A stretch of DNA of 64,000 nt, taken from NCBI RefSeq assembly GCF_900105355.1, contig NZ_FNSC01000001.1, positions 4,526,001 to 4,590,000 of the forward strand, in the 5' to 3' direction. Numbering within the stretch: the first letter of the stretch is position 1; each line of letters starts with the position of its first letter. Shown here piece after piece: positions 29,759-37,199 of this stretch. Source of the stretch: Pseudomonas anguilliseptica. Lineage in GTDB: Bacteria; Pseudomonadota; Gammaproteobacteria; Pseudomonadales; Pseudomonadaceae. Both the position numbers and the translations under genes were made by a program. The notes below the pieces were generated by a model. The model did not search any database. It saw nothing but the letters and a program-made list of their open reading frames with translations, and was not told the origin of the DNA.

Positions 29759-30038
29759 AACGCAAAACCTCTCCAGAGGGAGGTGGGGTCTATGGAGCGC
29801 TTACGTTCGATCAAGGCAATCAAACCCTTCCACGGCACAACCTGATCCATCTCGATCAGGAACAGCTCTTTGCGGGTTTGCTTGCGCTTGCCGGCGTACT
29901 CGGCGTCGGCGAAGGTCATCTGCTTCATCGGAAAACTCGGCGGGTGGAGTTCAGGTATTTTGCCAAATTCAGGAAGTCTTCTTCAGGGTTTCCCTAGAAT
30001 TCATAGCAGTACTGCCATTCAAACCTCGACTCAAGGGA

Positions 30039-30878
30039 ATGACTCTTACTGCAGAAGTAAAAAAATCAAACCATCCCGTGACACTGCAGATATCCCCAGA
30101 GAATAAATTCGACATTATTCCTGGTATTAAGTCAATTGACACATCCCATATGCTAATCGTCAAACTAACCATGCATATAACGCATGCCGGAGATAAAGCG
30201 TCGCTCACCAAAAGATGCCAGCCTGACAAACTCCTATGGGAGATATTAGGATATCTGAATACAATTTTATTCATTGCGAAATTCAATGATGGCAACACGA
30301 AGAACACAAAAGAAATACGAAGCGCAGGAATAATAGATTTACTTTTTTATCAGTTAGTGGTTGATGGTGAAGCACAAGCAATGCAAGGAAACTCAAGTTT
30401 CTATGCGGAAAATCAATCACTACAAACCTCCTTGCCCCACAAACCATCAGTGCCATCCAACGAGTGGTATACATTAGTTAGAGCCTCCGAACTCGTGGAG
30501 CGTGGATATAACAGTGAAGGCCTACTAATTGCATTCTCATTGCTTGACAGTTCAGCCCAAGACCACCTAAAGAAAAAAATGGCAACTCTATCAAGCGATG
30601 AAAGTGGCGATTTACTTTCCAAAGTAGGTTATGACCGATTGAGAATTTATCTTGGCAGCTTCCACAAAGCTCTTACAGGTGTATTTATAATCGAGAAGGG
30701 GCAGCTTACTGGCGAGCTTAAGTGGCTTAACAACACACGAAACGATGCTATTCACAATGGCATGAACTGCGAAAGATCCGATGCAATAAAAGGCATAAAT
30801 TTAATAATTAAAATAATGCACCTATTAAATGAGTTTGGTGCCGAATACAAACTACCGGACGCGTTGTTTGAAACATAA
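30039..30878 (+). CDS. Cassette gene: AT-rich hypothetical with HEPN-like Rx4H motif
   Basis: 279 residues from the ATG at 30039, much more AT-rich than the flanks, a sign of transfer. The frame stays open upstream into the IS right end, so the true 5' end may have been lost. The N-terminal half shows no known motif. The C-terminal half has an RASELVERG helix and the stretch TRNDAIHNG, an R-x4-H motif placed as in HEPN-fold RNases, followed by helices to the end. The TAA lies at the R'' side of an attC site, so this is the gene of an integron cassette. Function unknown; an RNase or defence role is a guess. Confidence 0.65.
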   Translation: MTLTAEVKKSNHPVTLQISPENKFDIIPGIKSIDTSHMLIVKLTMHITHAGDKASLTKRCQPDKLLWEILGYLNTILFIAKFNDGNTKNTKEIRSAGIIDLLFYQLVVDGEAQAMQGNSSFYAENQSLQTSLPHKPSVPSNEWYTLVRASELVERGYNSEGLLIAFSLLDSSAQDHLKKKMATLSSDESGDLLSKVGYDRLRIYLGSFHKALTGVFIIEKGQLTGELKWLNNTRNDAIHNGMNCERSDAIKGINLIIKIMHLLNEFGAEYKLPDALFET

Positions 30879-30901
30879 CAACTGGTATATGGACTCTCCC
30901 C

Positions 30902-31148
30902 ACAAGTAGTGAGCAAAGCTTTGCTTTTGCACCTGTCGTCAGCGCGGTTGCATTCGTATATCCGGCCTGTTTTGGGCTCACCGCCCTGGCCACTCTGTAG
31001 TTCGCGCAGCGGGGGCCAAGCGTTCAATCGATCACGCGGATCATGATTGTTATCGGCCTTATTCCGCTGCAGGACTCGCCTGTTCCGACAGTGCTGCTGC
31101 TCACCACAACCACAAGAAAACCATCTCTCCCTTCTGATTACCCCGCCG
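30902..31148 (-). ncRNA. Candidate seekRNA/bridge-RNA region of IS1111 element
   Basis: Non-coding stretch of about 250 nt between the transposase stop and the IS end. In IS1111-group elements the target-guiding RNA is encoded downstream of the transposase, which is here. A stem around AAAGCAAAGCTTTGC is visible. A match of CGATTGAAC in this strand to CGATTTGAAC in the target is suggestive, but I could not fold the RNA. Confidence 0.4.
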
Positions 31149-32192
31149 TCAGGCGGGCTTTAGGCTTTGCCAGTTACCACTGAAACGCCGCTCATGGCAC
31201 CACACGGCCCAGCAAATCCTGACCAACTTGTTGGCCAGGGCTACAGCCGCTTTGTTGTGGCCGATACGGGCTGCCGTCTCGACGGCCCAGCGTTGCAATT
31301 GGGTCAGTTTTTCCGGTGAGCGAGCCTGACAGCGCTGTGCTGCCAGCAAGGCCGCTCGCGAGCCGTGGATTAACAAGGTGCGCACATAGACGTTGCCCTG
31401 TCGGCTGATGTGACCCAACTTGCGCCGGTCGCCGCTACTGAATTCGCGTGGTGTCAGGCCCAGCCAGGCGCTGAGTTGACGACCACTGGCAAAGCGCTCG
31501 GGCTTGCCGACTGCGTTTTTCAGGGCGCTGGCGGTCAGCAGGCCAATACCGCTGACTTCATCGAGTTTGCGCACCACTTCATCGTCGGCGTGCCAGCGTT
31601 TGAGTTGCTGCTCACACTTGGCCACGCACTGTTCGTGCAGGTTGATTTCCGCAAGGACGATATGCAGTTGATGGCTCAAGGGGGCGACTTCTGGGCGCTC
31701 AACCAACTCGTGGGCCGCACGGATAAACGCGGCGGTGGCGACCGGGGCTTCGATACCCGCTTCGCGCAGGATGCCGCGCAGCAGGTTGATCCGCTGGGTA
31801 CGGCTTTTCTTCCAGGTTTCGCGCAGCCCGTGCAGTTGCTGCACCTGTTGTTGCTCATGGGTTTTCACCGGCACCGGATAGATATCCTTGCAGCGCGCGG
31901 CCTCCAGCATCGCATCACAGTCATTACGGTCGGTTTTGTTGCGGCGTCGATACGGGCGTACATAGCGCGGGTGGATCAGCTTTATCGAATGGCCCAGTGC
32001 CTGTGCCACGCGCCCCCAGTAATGGGCCGTGCCGCAAGCCTCCATCACCCACTCGACCGGCTCAGTTTGCTCCTGTATATATCGCCTGAACGCCTCTCGG
32101 TTCAGCCGCTTGCGCTGCACCACCTGGCCGGAACGGACACTCTCGGCAACTTGGTAAACGGACTTGGCCAGATCAACCGCAATTCGTTTCAT
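31149..32192 (-). CDS. IS110-family (IS1111 group) transposase
   Basis: 347 residues. N-terminal DEDD domain: AVDLAKSVYQVA (first D), VMEACGTAHYW (E) and KTDRNDCDAMLEA (D pair). C-terminal transposase_20 domain with SGIGLLTASALKNAVG, FASGRQLSAWLGLTPREFSSG and the GNVYVRTLLIHGSRA block with the catalytic Ser. Complete, so the element is likely active. Confidence 0.95.
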   Translation of the reverse strand: MKRIAVDLAKSVYQVAESVRSGQVVQRKRLNREAFRRYIQEQTEPVEWVMEACGTAHYWGRVAQALGHSIKLIHPRYVRPYRRRNKTDRNDCDAMLEAARCKDIYPVPVKTHEQQQVQQLHGLRETWKKSRTQRINLLRGILREAGIEAPVATAAFIRAAHELVERPEVAPLSHQLHIVLAEINLHEQCVAKCEQQLKRWHADDEVVRKLDEVSGIGLLTASALKNAVGKPERFASGRQLSAWLGLTPREFSSGDRRKLGHISRQGNVYVRTLLIHGSRAALLAAQRCQARSPEKLTQLQRWAVETAARIGHNKAAVALANKLVRICWAVWCHERRFSGNWQSLKPA

Positions 32193-32336
32193 CGCGCCTC
32201 TCCCTTTGTTCAGTCACCGCGGTTCTGGGTATAGAACTGTGGCGCGGGGAGAGTCCATTACAGCATTCAAATCGTTCGCTTCGCTCACTGGGACGGGCTA
32301 AAGCCCGCCCCTTAACCAAACGTTAGGCAATCAAAA

Positions 32337-32762
32337 ATGAACATCTACGCACTTACGATTGGCATATTCATAGCAGTTATCGTTGTTCTACGATTTAGGA
32401 CGAGGAGATTGGAAAAACCCCGATGGGCGTACCCAATGTTGCTAGCTACGCTCCCTATCTATTATTGGGTTTTTGCTGTGTACGCCACTGATTACACCGC
32501 CTTACTTAATGAGCTTATGGCAAGCGTAGCCTTTCTCGCCATTGCCTATGTTGCCTACAGATCCAGATCGTTTGCTACTTTGGTGCTGCTAGCCATCGGC
32601 TATGTCGCACACGCCGCTTATGATTTCTATCACGATGTTTTGTTTGTCAATGCTGGCGTTCCAACTTGGTGGCCCGAATTTTGTGGTTCAGTTGATGTTC
32701 TTATTGGAGGCTACGTTGCATATCTGGCGTTTTCTTTGCGCAAGCGGGTCGCCATTGCCTAA
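32337..32762 (+). CDS. Integron cassette gene: small membrane protein
   Basis: 141 residues, almost wholly hydrophobic, with four to five transmembrane segments (YALTIGIFIAVIVVL, YPMLLATLPIYYWVFAV, LMASVAFLAIAYVAY, LVLLAIGYVAHAAYDFYHD, VLIGGYVAYLAFSL). The ATG begins 9 bp after the core site of one attC, and the TAA lies in the R'' box of the next, the usual tight packing of a gene cassette. Function unknown. Confidence 0.78.
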   Translation: MNIYALTIGIFIAVIVVLRFRTRRLEKPRWAYPMLLATLPIYYWVFAVYATDYTALLNELMASVAFLAIAYVAYRSRSFATLVLLAIGYVAHAAYDFYHDVLFVNAGVPTWWPEFCGSVDVLIGGYVAYLAFSLRKRVAIA

Positions 32763-32819
32763 CATGGCGCTTGAGAGGGACGCGCCAAAAGCGGCGCGCC
32801 CCTCAACTTTACGTTAGAG
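32757..32819 (+). other. attC recombination site (63 bp)
   Basis: R'' box GCCTAAC at 32757-32763 and core site GTTAGAG at 32813-32819 enclose an imperfect palindrome (GGCGCTTGAG-GGG against CCCCTCAAC, central GCGCC/GGCGC). Short 60-base-type site, different in sequence from the other two attC sites here. Confidence 0.85.
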
Positions 32820-32820
32820 G

Positions 32821-33369
32821 ATGCACATGAAATACACTGAACTCCTGAGCATCCCTATCCGGGTTCTTGGAATTTATATTTTCTACTCGACTTTTCTTGC
32901 AGTAATACGTCAGTATTTTTTATTGACCCAGGTAGCAGCAACAAATTCTGGCGAGTATAAGACTTATGCAGCAATTGCAATATTTGAAATAAACGTCATG
33001 TTAATCGCAGCATTAGCACCAACAAAGCTTCCACTGACAATCTCCAAGTTTCTTACGCCAGTAAATTCTGAAAGTACGCTCAACACAAATATTACCGCCG
33101 AGCAACTACAATCAGCAGCACTATGTATATTGGGTATTTACATCATCACCAAAAACATATCCGACCTAATATTTAATGCTGCCTGGCTTATTAGCTACAT
33201 TGGACAACCGCCAGAATATCCCGGCAGGATCGGCGAACTCGCAATAAACGAACTCATTACAATCGTTGAAATATTCATCGGAATAATACTTTGCATAAAA
33301 TCCGACGGAATCAATCTGTTAATAAAACGCATGAGAACAGCTGGAATATCGGCACCACCCTCTAACTAG
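32821..33369 (+). CDS. Integron cassette gene: hypothetical membrane protein
   Basis: 182 residues, AT-rich, with four predicted membrane segments (VLGIYIFYSTFLAVI, AAIAIFEINVMLIAALA, LQSAALCILGIYIITKN, ITIVEIFIGIILCI). The ATG is one base beyond the preceding attC core site, with GAGG of the site itself in a possible ribosome-site position. Stop TAG adjoins the R'' box of the next attC. No family recognised. Confidence 0.75.
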   Translation: MHMKYTELLSIPIRVLGIYIFYSTFLAVIRQYFLLTQVAATNSGEYKTYAAIAIFEINVMLIAALAPTKLPLTISKFLTPVNSESTLNTNITAEQLQSAALCILGIYIITKNISDLIFNAAWLISYIGQPPEYPGRIGELAINELITIVEIFIGIILCIKSDGINLLIKRMRTAGISAPPSN

Positions 33370-33408
33370 TGGTTCAAACCGTTCGCTTCGCTCACTGGGA
33401 CGGGCTAA

Positions 33409-34598
33409 GGATGGTCTGAAGTAGCCCTGTATTTCCGGTCAGCTTCAGCCCTTGCTGATTTTAAAAGCGGCAAATCGATCAAACGCTCAGATCAGCCGCT
33501 CACTTCTGCGTTCTTGACCACCGCGAGCACCTCGCGGCAGCCATTTCCCGCATTACAGGCGCACCTCTCCTGCATTGGCCAGCAAATGTCGGCGCGCCAC
33601 CCACAGGTTCGACAGCGCGAACAGTGTCACCAGTTGCGCCGTGTTCTTCGCCAGACCACGGAAGCGCGTCTTCACATAACCGAACTGCCGCTTGATCACT
33701 CGGAACGGGTGTTCGACCTTGGCCCGAACCTGCGCCTTGGCCTTCTCGATCTTGCGCTTGGCTTTGTATAAAGCGCTGCGCTTGCCCAGTTTTTTGTAGG
33801 TGCTGCGGCGTGCCGCGATCTGCCAGATCACCTCACGCCCATCATGCTCGGTACGCTTCTCGACACCGGTATAACCGGCATCGGCGCAGACTGCGTTCTC
33901 CGCGCCGTGCAACAGTTTGTCGACCTGGGTGACATCCGCCACGTTGGCCGCCGTGCCTACCACGCTGTGCACCAGGCCCGACTCGTCATCCACACCGATG
34001 TGGGCCTTCATGCCGAAGTAGTACTGGTTGCCTTTCTTGGTCTGGTGCATTTCTGGATCGCGTTTGCCGTCCTTGTTCTTGGTCGAACTCGGCGCTTTGA
34101 TCAGTGTGGCATCGACGATGGTGCCTTGGCGTAACGACAGGCCCCGGTCACCCAGATAGCCATTGATCACCGCCAGAATGCCAGCCGCCAGTTCATGTTT
34201 CTCCAGCAGGCGACGGAAGTTGAGGATGGTGGTTTCGTCGGGAATGCGCTCCAGATTGAACCCGGCGAACTGACGCAGGATGGTGGTCTCGTACAGCGCC
34301 TCTTCCATCGCAGGATCGCTGTAGCCGAACCAGTTCTGCATCAGGTGCACACGTAGCATCGCCATCAGCGGATAGGCCGGCCGACCGCCTTCACCCTTGG
34401 GGTAATACGGTTCGATCAGTGCGTTCAAACCCTTCCACGGCACCACCTGATCCATCTCGATCAGAAACAGCTCTTTGCGGGTCTGTTTGCGCTTGCCGGC
34501 GTATTCGGCATCGGCGAAGGTCATCTGTTTCATCGGAACACTCAGCGGGTGGAGTGCGGATATTTTGCCAAAATCAGGAAGTCTTTTTCAGACCATCC
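33409..34598 (-). mobile_element. IS5-family element, copy 4 (1190 bp)
   Basis: Flanked by CTAA at 33405-33408 and 34599-34602. Both ends read GGATGGTCTGAA, a better match to each other than in copies 1 and 6. It lies in the hairpin of an attC site. Confidence 0.94.
33553..34533 (-). CDS. IS5-family transposase, copy 4
   Basis: Intact 326-residue DDE transposase. Private changes include FAGFNLERIP, VDATLIKAP, EENAVCADA-like GAENAVCADAGY and KRTEHDGRE. Catalytic residues retained. Confidence 0.93.
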   Translation of the reverse strand: MKQMTFADAEYAGKRKQTRKELFLIEMDQVVPWKGLNALIEPYYPKGEGGRPAYPLMAMLRVHLMQNWFGYSDPAMEEALYETTILRQFAGFNLERIPDETTILNFRRLLEKHELAAGILAVINGYLGDRGLSLRQGTIVDATLIKAPSSTKNKDGKRDPEMHQTKKGNQYYFGMKAHIGVDDESGLVHSVVGTAANVADVTQVDKLLHGAENAVCADAGYTGVEKRTEHDGREVIWQIAARRSTYKKLGKRSALYKAKRKIEKAKAQVRAKVEHPFRVIKRQFGYVKTRFRGLAKNTAQLVTLFALSNLWVARRHLLANAGEVRL

Positions 34599-34602
34599 CT
34601 AA

Positions 34603-35794
34603 GGATCCTCTGAAGTAGCCATGCATTTCTGGCTGACGTCAGCCTCTGCTGATTTCGAAAGTGATAAATCGATCAAAAACGATCAGATTACCGGCTCATT
34701 TCTGTGTTTTTAGCCGCCGCGAGCACCTCGCGGCAGCCATTTCCAGCATTACGGGCGCACCTCTCCTGCATTCGTCAGTAAATGTCGGCGCGCCATCCAC
34801 AGATTTGACAGCGCGAATAAAGTCACCAGTTGCGCCGTGTTTTTGACCAGGCCACGGAAGCGCGTCTTCACATAACCGAACTGACGCTTGATCACCCGAA
34901 ACGGATGCTCGACCTTGGCTCGCACTTGGGCCTTGGCCTTCTCGATTTTGCGCTTGGCTTTGTACAGCGCGCTGCGCTTACCGAGTTTCTTGTAAGTGCT
35001 ACGCCGTGCTGCAACCTGCCAGATCACTTGACGGCCCTCATGCTCGGGGCGCTTCTCGACACCGGTATATCCGGCATCGGCCCCCACCATGTTTTCCTCG
35101 CCGTGCAGCAGCTTATCGACCTGGGTGACATCCGCCACGTTGGCGGCAGTACCCACCACGCTGTGCACCAAGCCAGACTCGTCATCCACCCCGATGTGCG
35201 CCTTCATGCCGAAGTAATACTGATTGCCTTTCTTGGTTGAGTGCATCTCAGGGTCACGCTTACCGTTCTTGTTCTTGGTTGAACTCGGCGCGTTGATCAG
35301 CGTGGCATCGACGATGGTGCCTTGGCGCAGCGACAAACCACGGTCACCCAGGTAGCCATTGATCACGGCCAGGATGCCGGCAGCCAGTTCGTGTTTTTCC
35401 AGCAAGCGGCGGAAGTTGAGGATGGTGGTTTCGTCAGGAATGCGCTCCAGAGTCAGCCCGGCAAACTGGCGTAGGATGGTGGTCTCGTACAGCGCCTCTT
35501 CCATCGCCGGATCGCTGTAACCGAACCAGTTTTGCATCAGATGCACTCGCAGCATCGCCATCAGCGGATAGGACGGTCGGCCGCCTTCACCCTTTGGATA
35601 ATGCGGCTCGATCAAAGCGATCAACCCTTTCCATGGCACTACCCGATCCATCTCGATCAGGAACAATTCTTTGCGGGTCTGCTTGCGCTTGCCGGCATAC
35701 TCGGCGTCGGCGAAGGTCATCTGCTTCATCGGAAAACTCGGCGGGTGGAGTGCGGATATTTTGCCAAAATCAGGAAGTCTTTTTCAGACCATCC
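34603..35794 (-). mobile_element. IS5-family element, copy 5 (1192 bp)
   Basis: Shares the CTAA at 34599-34602 with copy 4 and has CTAA at 35795-35798 on its other side. Left end GGATCCTCTGAAG, right end (inverted) GGATGGTCTGAAA. Same orientation as copy 4. Confidence 0.94.
34749..35729 (-). CDS. IS5-family transposase, copy 5
   Basis: Intact 326-residue DDE transposase. Private changes include GRPSYPL, GLTLERIP, KNKNGKRDPEMHSTKK and RGLVKNTAQ. It is not a recent duplicate of copy 4, so the pair did not arise by simple tandem duplication. Confidence 0.93.
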   Translation of the reverse strand: MKQMTFADAEYAGKRKQTRKELFLIEMDRVVPWKGLIALIEPHYPKGEGGRPSYPLMAMLRVHLMQNWFGYSDPAMEEALYETTILRQFAGLTLERIPDETTILNFRRLLEKHELAAGILAVINGYLGDRGLSLRQGTIVDATLINAPSSTKNKNGKRDPEMHSTKKGNQYYFGMKAHIGVDDESGLVHSVVGTAANVADVTQVDKLLHGEENMVGADAGYTGVEKRPEHEGRQVIWQVAARRSTYKKLGKRSALYKAKRKIEKAKAQVRAKVEHPFRVIKRQFGYVKTRFRGLVKNTAQLVTLFALSNLWMARRHLLTNAGEVRP

Positions 35795-35871
35795 CTAAAG
35801 CCGCCCCTTAACCGAAACGTTATGTAGCAAAGACAAATGACCAAGCACTCGAACGCCAGACACATCACCGT

Positions 35872-37058
35872 TTAATCGATTTCCACACGATTTCGGCCAC
35901 TTGCCTTGGCTCGATACAGCGCCAGATCCGCGCGCTGGTAGAGAGTGGCGGTCGTGTCGCTGGCATTGCTGAAGCTCGCACCGAGGCTAGCGGTCATCAC
36001 CTGCGCGGGGTTTTTCTGGTGCTCAATTGCCAATTCTTCGCAGATTTTACGGCGGATGCTTTCGCAGGTACTGGCCAGGTAGGTGCTATCAGGGTTACGC
36101 AGCACCAGGGCGAACTCCTCACCACCCAAACGCGCGGCAAAGTCCAGATCACGGCGCGGATGCTTGGCCAGCACAGCGGCAATGCGCTGCAAGGCAAGGT
36201 CTCCGGCCGGATGACCATAACAATCGTTGTAAGCCTTGAAGTGGTCGAGATCGAGCATGATCAATGCAATGCGCATTTGCTCACGCTTGGCTTCCTGCAA
36301 AGCACGCTGTAACAACAGGTCAAAACTGCGGCGATTGTAGAGCTGGGTCAGACCGTCGGTATCGGCCATGGTTCGCAAATCGCGTTTGGCAAGAAACAGC
36401 CCGCGCATTGAATGTTCCTGGCAGTAACCGGCGTTGCCCCAGCTAGAGTCGCTATCGTCAGGTAGGCCAAGGACGACAGGTCTTGGATAGACGATTCGGC
36501 TGAGGTGGTCAGCTGTATTGCCAGGCAGGTACATAACAACGTGGTGATGCCCAAACAGAGGCTATTGCGGTAGCTGTAGCCGATGGGCACAAAGATCACT
36601 ATCTGGATCAGCATCATACCCTCCAGACTGTAGGGCAACTGCATCTGCTCCTGAGCCTGGTGGTACATCAACGTCACCAGCAGCATGCCCAGACTAAGGC
36701 TTCCCAGAGCAATCGGTATCCAGCGATAGCCAGTGACAAGGTCCGGACGCCTCAACACTCGATAGGCGCTAAACATGATGATCAACAGCGCACACAACCG
36801 CACCAGCATGACCGGCAAGGTCGTAGGGTTTGCACCAACGCTGTAGAGCAACAACAGATCAAACGCAAAGAAGGCCAAAAAGCTGAGCAGCAGTAAGCCG
36901 ATAGCCACGCGCCGGGTTTGCCGGTAGCTGGAATAAGAGAAGTCACGGTATTCGGCTTCAAGTTCAGACTCGAAGCGGCGTAAGGCAAAACCTGTTGCTA
37001 ACCGCTCTACAGCGACGACGTGGTGATTGGCAACGGTTGATTCAGCTGGAGACGGCAT
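35872..37058 (-). pseudogene. Membrane diguanylate cyclase (GGDEF), frameshifted
   Basis: The first frame (from 37058) has a soluble N-terminus and six or so membrane helices (VAIGLLLLSFLAFFAFDLLLL and others). The second has QEHSMRGLFLAKRDLRTMADTDGLTQLYNRRSFD and an intact active site LGGEEFALVLR with the downstream RADLALYRAK block. The frames meet near 36436-36442 in GCTGGGGCAACG; one extra G would join them. Together they make a standard cyclase producing c-di-GMP. The 3' end lies 47 bp from the attC core, marking the right edge of the cassette array. Confidence 0.85.
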
Positions 37059-37199
37059 GGCTGACCTCTCGACGAGCCTTATCGGCTGGCCTATAGCAAA
37101 GGTTTAAGGAAAGCTCACTAAGGCTGACAATAGTCGACCAGTACGCGTACTAGAGCAATTCACCTCTGCTCTTCTGCCACCGCGCATCCACGGCTTGCT

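Larger units (their letters stand above)
27741..29804 (+). mobile_element. IS66-family element with tnpB and tnpC only (2064 bp)
   Basis: Terminal inverted repeats GTAAGCGCTCCATA and TATGGAGCGCTTAC, flanked by the perfect 8-bp duplication GTTCGATC (27733-27740 and 29805-29812), as known for IS66. It encodes TnpB and TnpC. No tnpA ORF is present between the left end and tnpB (only 83 bp). Inserted in the transposase gene of IS copy 3. Confidence 0.95.
26730..29993 (-). mobile_element. IS5-family element, copy 3, split by IS66 element
   Basis: Two parts, 26730-27740 and 29813-29993, add up to 1192 bp, the length of the intact copies. The left flank is TTAG, the right flank CTAG, so the four-base duplication seen at the other copies is missing here. 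Left end GGATGGTCTGAAG, right end (inverted) GGAAACCCTGAAG. The transposase (codons at 29928-29813 and 27740-26876) is interrupted after VVPWKGLIALI and so inactive. Confidence 0.93.
30886..32265 (-). mobile_element. IS110-family (IS1111 group) element inserted in an attC site
   Basis: Subterminal inverted repeats GGACTCTCCCC (30891-30901) and GGGGAGAGTCC (32246-32256), with a few bases beyond each, as in the IS1111 group. Ends are set by comparing with the intact sister attC, so they are certain to a few bases only. No target duplication. One transposase gene on the minus strand and a 250-bp non-coding tail that should hold the guide RNA. Confidence 0.88.
30872..32328 (+). other. attC site of HEPN-like cassette, interrupted by IS1111-group element
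   Basis: Left piece 30872-30885 (ACATAACAACTGG) and right piece 32266-32328. The right piece contains the inner hairpin ACGGGCTAAAGCCCG and ends in the canonical core site GTTAGGC (32322-32328). Rejoined, it matches the attC at 33360-35825 almost throughout. Known biology: IS1111-attC elements insert in this part of the site. Confidence 0.82.
33360..35825 (+). other. attC site interrupted by two adjoining IS5-family copies
   Basis: Left piece 33360-33408 (CTCTAAC box, then GGTTCAAACCGTTCGC and the ACGGGCTAA half of the hairpin), right piece 35799-35825 (AGCCGCCCC, TTAACC, core-like GTTATGT at 35819-35825). Rejoined, it matches the attC at 30872-32328. The CTAA of its loop is the IS target. 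It is the last attC; no cassette gene follows. Confidence 0.82.
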
